From positions 1 through 64,000 of the forward strand of contig QAMW01000023.1 of NCBI GenBank assembly GCA_003150235.1: a DNA stretch of 64,000 nucleotides, written 5' to 3'. The stretch comes from Bacteroidales bacterium (GTDB lineage: Bacteria; Bacteroidota; Bacteroidia; Bacteroidales; Muribaculaceae). Each line of letters starts with the position of its first letter. Within the stretch, counting starts at the first letter, position 1. Positions 62,682-64,000 of this stretch are shown one piece after another. The translations under genes and the position numbers were made by a program. The notes below the pieces were generated by a model. That model searched no databases. It was given only the letters and a program-made list of their open reading frames with translations, and had not been told where the DNA came from.

Positions 62682-62914
62682 AGCTCACCCCCTTTCTTGC
62701 TTGAGTAATTGATGGCGGCGCACACGGTCACCACGAGGGCGCACAGGCAGCAGGCGACAGGTCGGTCAGCGAGGGCGCATATCCATGCCCCGGCGGTTCC
62801 GGCGACGGCGGCAGGGATGGAGGCGCGGCGTACAAGGTTAATCACTTGCCCCGCGTTGAAGCGGAGCGTCGGCAGGTTCCGGCTCTGTGCCGGCATTGTC
62901 ATTGTTGTTCTCAT
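62678..62914 (-). CDS. cassette C, gene 1: small membrane protein
   Basis: 78 residues: MRTTMTMPAQSRNLPTLRFN start, then the shared core GTAGAWICALADRPVACCLC and ALVVTVCAAINYSSKKGGEL. Closest to the cassette A copy. Function unknown. Confidence 0.75.
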   Translation of the reverse strand: MRTTMTMPAQSRNLPTLRFNAGQVINLVRRASIPAAVAGTAGAWICALADRPVACCLCALVVTVCAAINYSSKKGGEL

Positions 62915-63164
62915 CTGTAACGCATTTACATTTGAAAAAAAATAAAAATTATCTCGGCGGGGAACAAAAAAGTTCCGCTCCCCGTTGCGTTACACCTTGA
63001 GACAGGCAGTGGGCGCATTAACGCTCCACACGGGACGGAACTGTAAATTATGCAGACAGCCGGGCAAAATAAATGCCAACGGCTTCATGCTGTCGGCGAC
63101 TCGGTCGCCTGTCTCAAAAAATGTAACGCACTGCAAAACTAATACAAAGATTTCGCCCCCGCAA
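62915..63164 (-). promoter_or_regulatory. cassette C promoter and structured leader
   Basis: Promoter on the minus strand: TTG (63164-63162), 20 bp, TAGTTTTG (63141-63134). Leader: TGTAACGC at 63122-63129 and 62916-62923 with complement GCGTTACA at 62987-62994; TTGAGACAGGC (62997-63007) pairs with GCCTGTCTCAA (63107-63117). Compared with cassette A both helices carry matched changes on the two strands. Confidence 0.65.
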
Positions 63165-63182
63165 GCATTTTTTGCAAAAAAG

Positions 63183-63209
63183 TCACCCCCGCCGTGATGG
63201 CGAGGGTGA
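63183..63209 (-). terminator. terminator after hicB (second pair)
   Basis: TCACCC-CGCC / GGCG-GGGTGA stem followed on the minus strand by CTTTTTTG. It lies just upstream of the cassette C promoter. Confidence 0.75.
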
Positions 63210-63238
63210 AGCCAGAGCGAACAATGTAAAGGTGTAAA

Positions 63239-63646
63239 TCAAACGAGCTGCAACTGGCAAAGCTCTTTTCCGAATGCCTGAAGAGCATTCTGTATTTTTT
63301 CCGTTGTCTTTGGCGAGGGATTCCGGTAGCCTGAGATGTACTGCGAGAGCTGGGCGGCAGAGATGCCGGTGAGCTTCGCGAGACCTTTGTAAGAAATCAA
63401 GTCAGCGTAATATACAAGGAATGAAGGGAGATCGTAAGAGAAAGCGAAATCCACCTCTTCAAAAGGCTTACCCTCCTCCTTGAAGAAAGCCTTCATATTT
63501 TCATATTCCGACTTAAAGTCGGCGATAGCGTCATTGACCGAAGCACCGTCACCGTTAATGCCCCATGAAAGATGATTGTCATCAGGCATATACGCGCCGT
63601 AGGTGCCATCTTTCCCTTTTTCGATAAATACTCTAACCGTTTTCAT
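63239..63646 (-). CDS. hicB: HicB family antitoxin, second pair
   Basis: 135 residues from the ATG at 63646 (MKTVRVFIEKGKDGTYGAYM); a TTG two codons upstream is the alternative. N-terminal HicB domain and C-terminal helix-turn-helix LAKLTGISAAQLSQYISGYR. It neutralises the HicA at 63724. Two 18-bp direct repeats immediately upstream may be its operator. Confidence 0.85.
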   Translation of the reverse strand: MKTVRVFIEKGKDGTYGAYMPDDNHLSWGINGDGASVNDAIADFKSEYENMKAFFKEEGKPFEEVDFAFSYDLPSFLVYYADLISYKGLAKLTGISAAQLSQYISGYRNPSPKTTEKIQNALQAFGKELCQLQLV

Positions 63647-63648
63647 GA

Positions 63649-63685
63649 CCAATAGTACATTAAAAATCCAATAGTATATTAAAAA
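63649..63685. repeat. two 18-bp direct repeats upstream of hicB
   Basis: CCAATAGTACATTAAAAA (63649-63666) and CCAATAGTATATTAAAAA (63668-63685), one base different. Likely operator half-sites or a regulator-binding pair. Confidence 0.6.
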
Positions 63686-63693
63686 AAATTTCA

Positions 63694-63725
63694 GAAAGGG
63701 GAGGGGGACAGCCCCCTTTCCCTTT
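63694..63725 (-). terminator. hairpin between hicA and hicB
   Basis: Stem of AAAGGG-AGGGGG with CCCCCT-CCCTTT (one bulge), ACAG loop; an eight-T run follows a few bases downstream on the minus strand. If it terminates, hicB gets less transcript from the hicA promoter. Confidence 0.55.
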
Positions 63726-63912
63726 ACTTGATTCCGGCATCACGGAGTATTGACCTCAGTGTGCCGGGCTTTACATCTTCAGTCAGGTGGTTGCTTGTGG
63801 TGAAATACTTCCCGGTAGTCGGCGAGTACCATAGCGGGTGTCCGCTACGCTGGCGATCCGTGTCCCAGCAACCTGCTTTCCTTAGTAATTTGTGAAGTTC
63901 CTTATATTTCAT
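63724..63912 (-). CDS. hicA: HicA family toxin, second pair
   Basis: 62 residues from the ATG at 63912: MKYKELHKLLRKAGCWDTDR, SGHPLWYSP with the catalytic His, NHLTEDVKPGTLRSILRDAG. An in-frame upstream extension to 63966 would run across the promoter. mRNA interferase toxin. Last gene in the window. Confidence 0.87.
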   Translation of the reverse strand: MKYKELHKLLRKAGCWDTDRQRSGHPLWYSPTTGKYFTTSNHLTEDVKPGTLRSILRDAGIK

Positions 63913-63936
63913 TGTTCTCTCGTTTGATTTACAACA

Positions 63937-63967
63937 CAAAGATAATGCTAAATTTTTATTTAGCAAA
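63937..63967 (-). promoter_or_regulatory. promoter of the second HicAB pair
   Basis: On the minus strand TTTG (63967-63964), 19 bp, TATCTTTG (63944-63937), 25 bp upstream of the HicA ATG. Confidence 0.65.
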
Positions 63968-64000
63968 ATATTTCGGTAGAAATTTTACCCAGCAATAAAA

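Overview
This window comes from a member of the Bacteroidales, most likely Muribaculaceae. The partial 16S rRNA looks Muribaculaceae-like by eye. The ribosomal protein order and sequences are Bacteroidetes-type, and the promoters follow the Bacteroidetes consensus (TTTG, 18-20 bp spacer, TAnnTTTG) with no clear Shine-Dalgarno sites. No database could be searched, so the family-level placement is an inference.

Layout of the chromosomal part (1-33.4 kb). The 5' end of a 16S rRNA gene leaves the window on the left, driven by two tandem promoters. A DUF1460-type secreted hydrolase faces enolase, with a shared hairpin terminator between them. From 21.9 kb down to 3.5 kb runs one long leftward str-S10-spc-alpha cluster: rpsL, rpsG, fusA, rpsJ, the S10 and spc genes, secY, map, infA, rpmJ, rpsM, rpsK, rpsD, rpoA, rplQ. 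It is complete and syntenic; the only oddity is a longer N-terminal region in L2. After it come a thioredoxin-fold TlpA-like lipoprotein or periplasmic protein, a CbiMQO-type cobalt/nickel ECF transporter, an ECF-like sigma factor, RNase R, GyrB and tRNA-Pro(GGG). Two 165-bp copies of a MITE-like element with matching terminal inverted repeats lie at 24.8 and 33.1 kb in opposite orientation.

The accessory part (33.4-64 kb) is a prophage that begins next to tRNA-Pro with a tyrosine integrase and runs past the right edge of the window; no right attachment site is visible. Reading leftward from a promoter at 61.4 kb, it encodes a prohead protease-scaffold fusion, major capsid protein, an HKD phospholipase-D-like protein, terminase subunits, a lysis cassette (holin-like protein, amidase endolysin, and a lipoprotein with a C-terminal membrane anchor that fits a unimolecular spanin), portal, neck proteins, tail tube, tape measure and baseplate protein. 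The capsid-protease block lies before the terminase and portal, unlike the usual lambdoid or HK97 order. Toxin-antitoxin genes are inserted as cargo: two HicAB pairs and one HigBA pair, the latter bounded by 45-bp direct repeats.

The most unusual feature is a cassette of two overlapping small genes present three times in the prophage (34.9, 50.0 and 62.5 kb). Each copy has its own promoter and a roughly 200-nt leader that contains an element X near the transcription start, its complement in the middle, and X again next to the start codon. The X sequence differs between copies but pairing is kept, which is covariation across paralogues and points to a structured RNA switch. Other candidates for undescribed elements are ten AATCGTGC iterons at 61.5-61.9 kb upstream of the late promoter, two compact promoter-terminator units that look like small RNAs (52.2 and 62.1 kb), and a 450-bp GC-rich, gene-poor, helix-rich island inside the tail module (42.15-42.6 kb).
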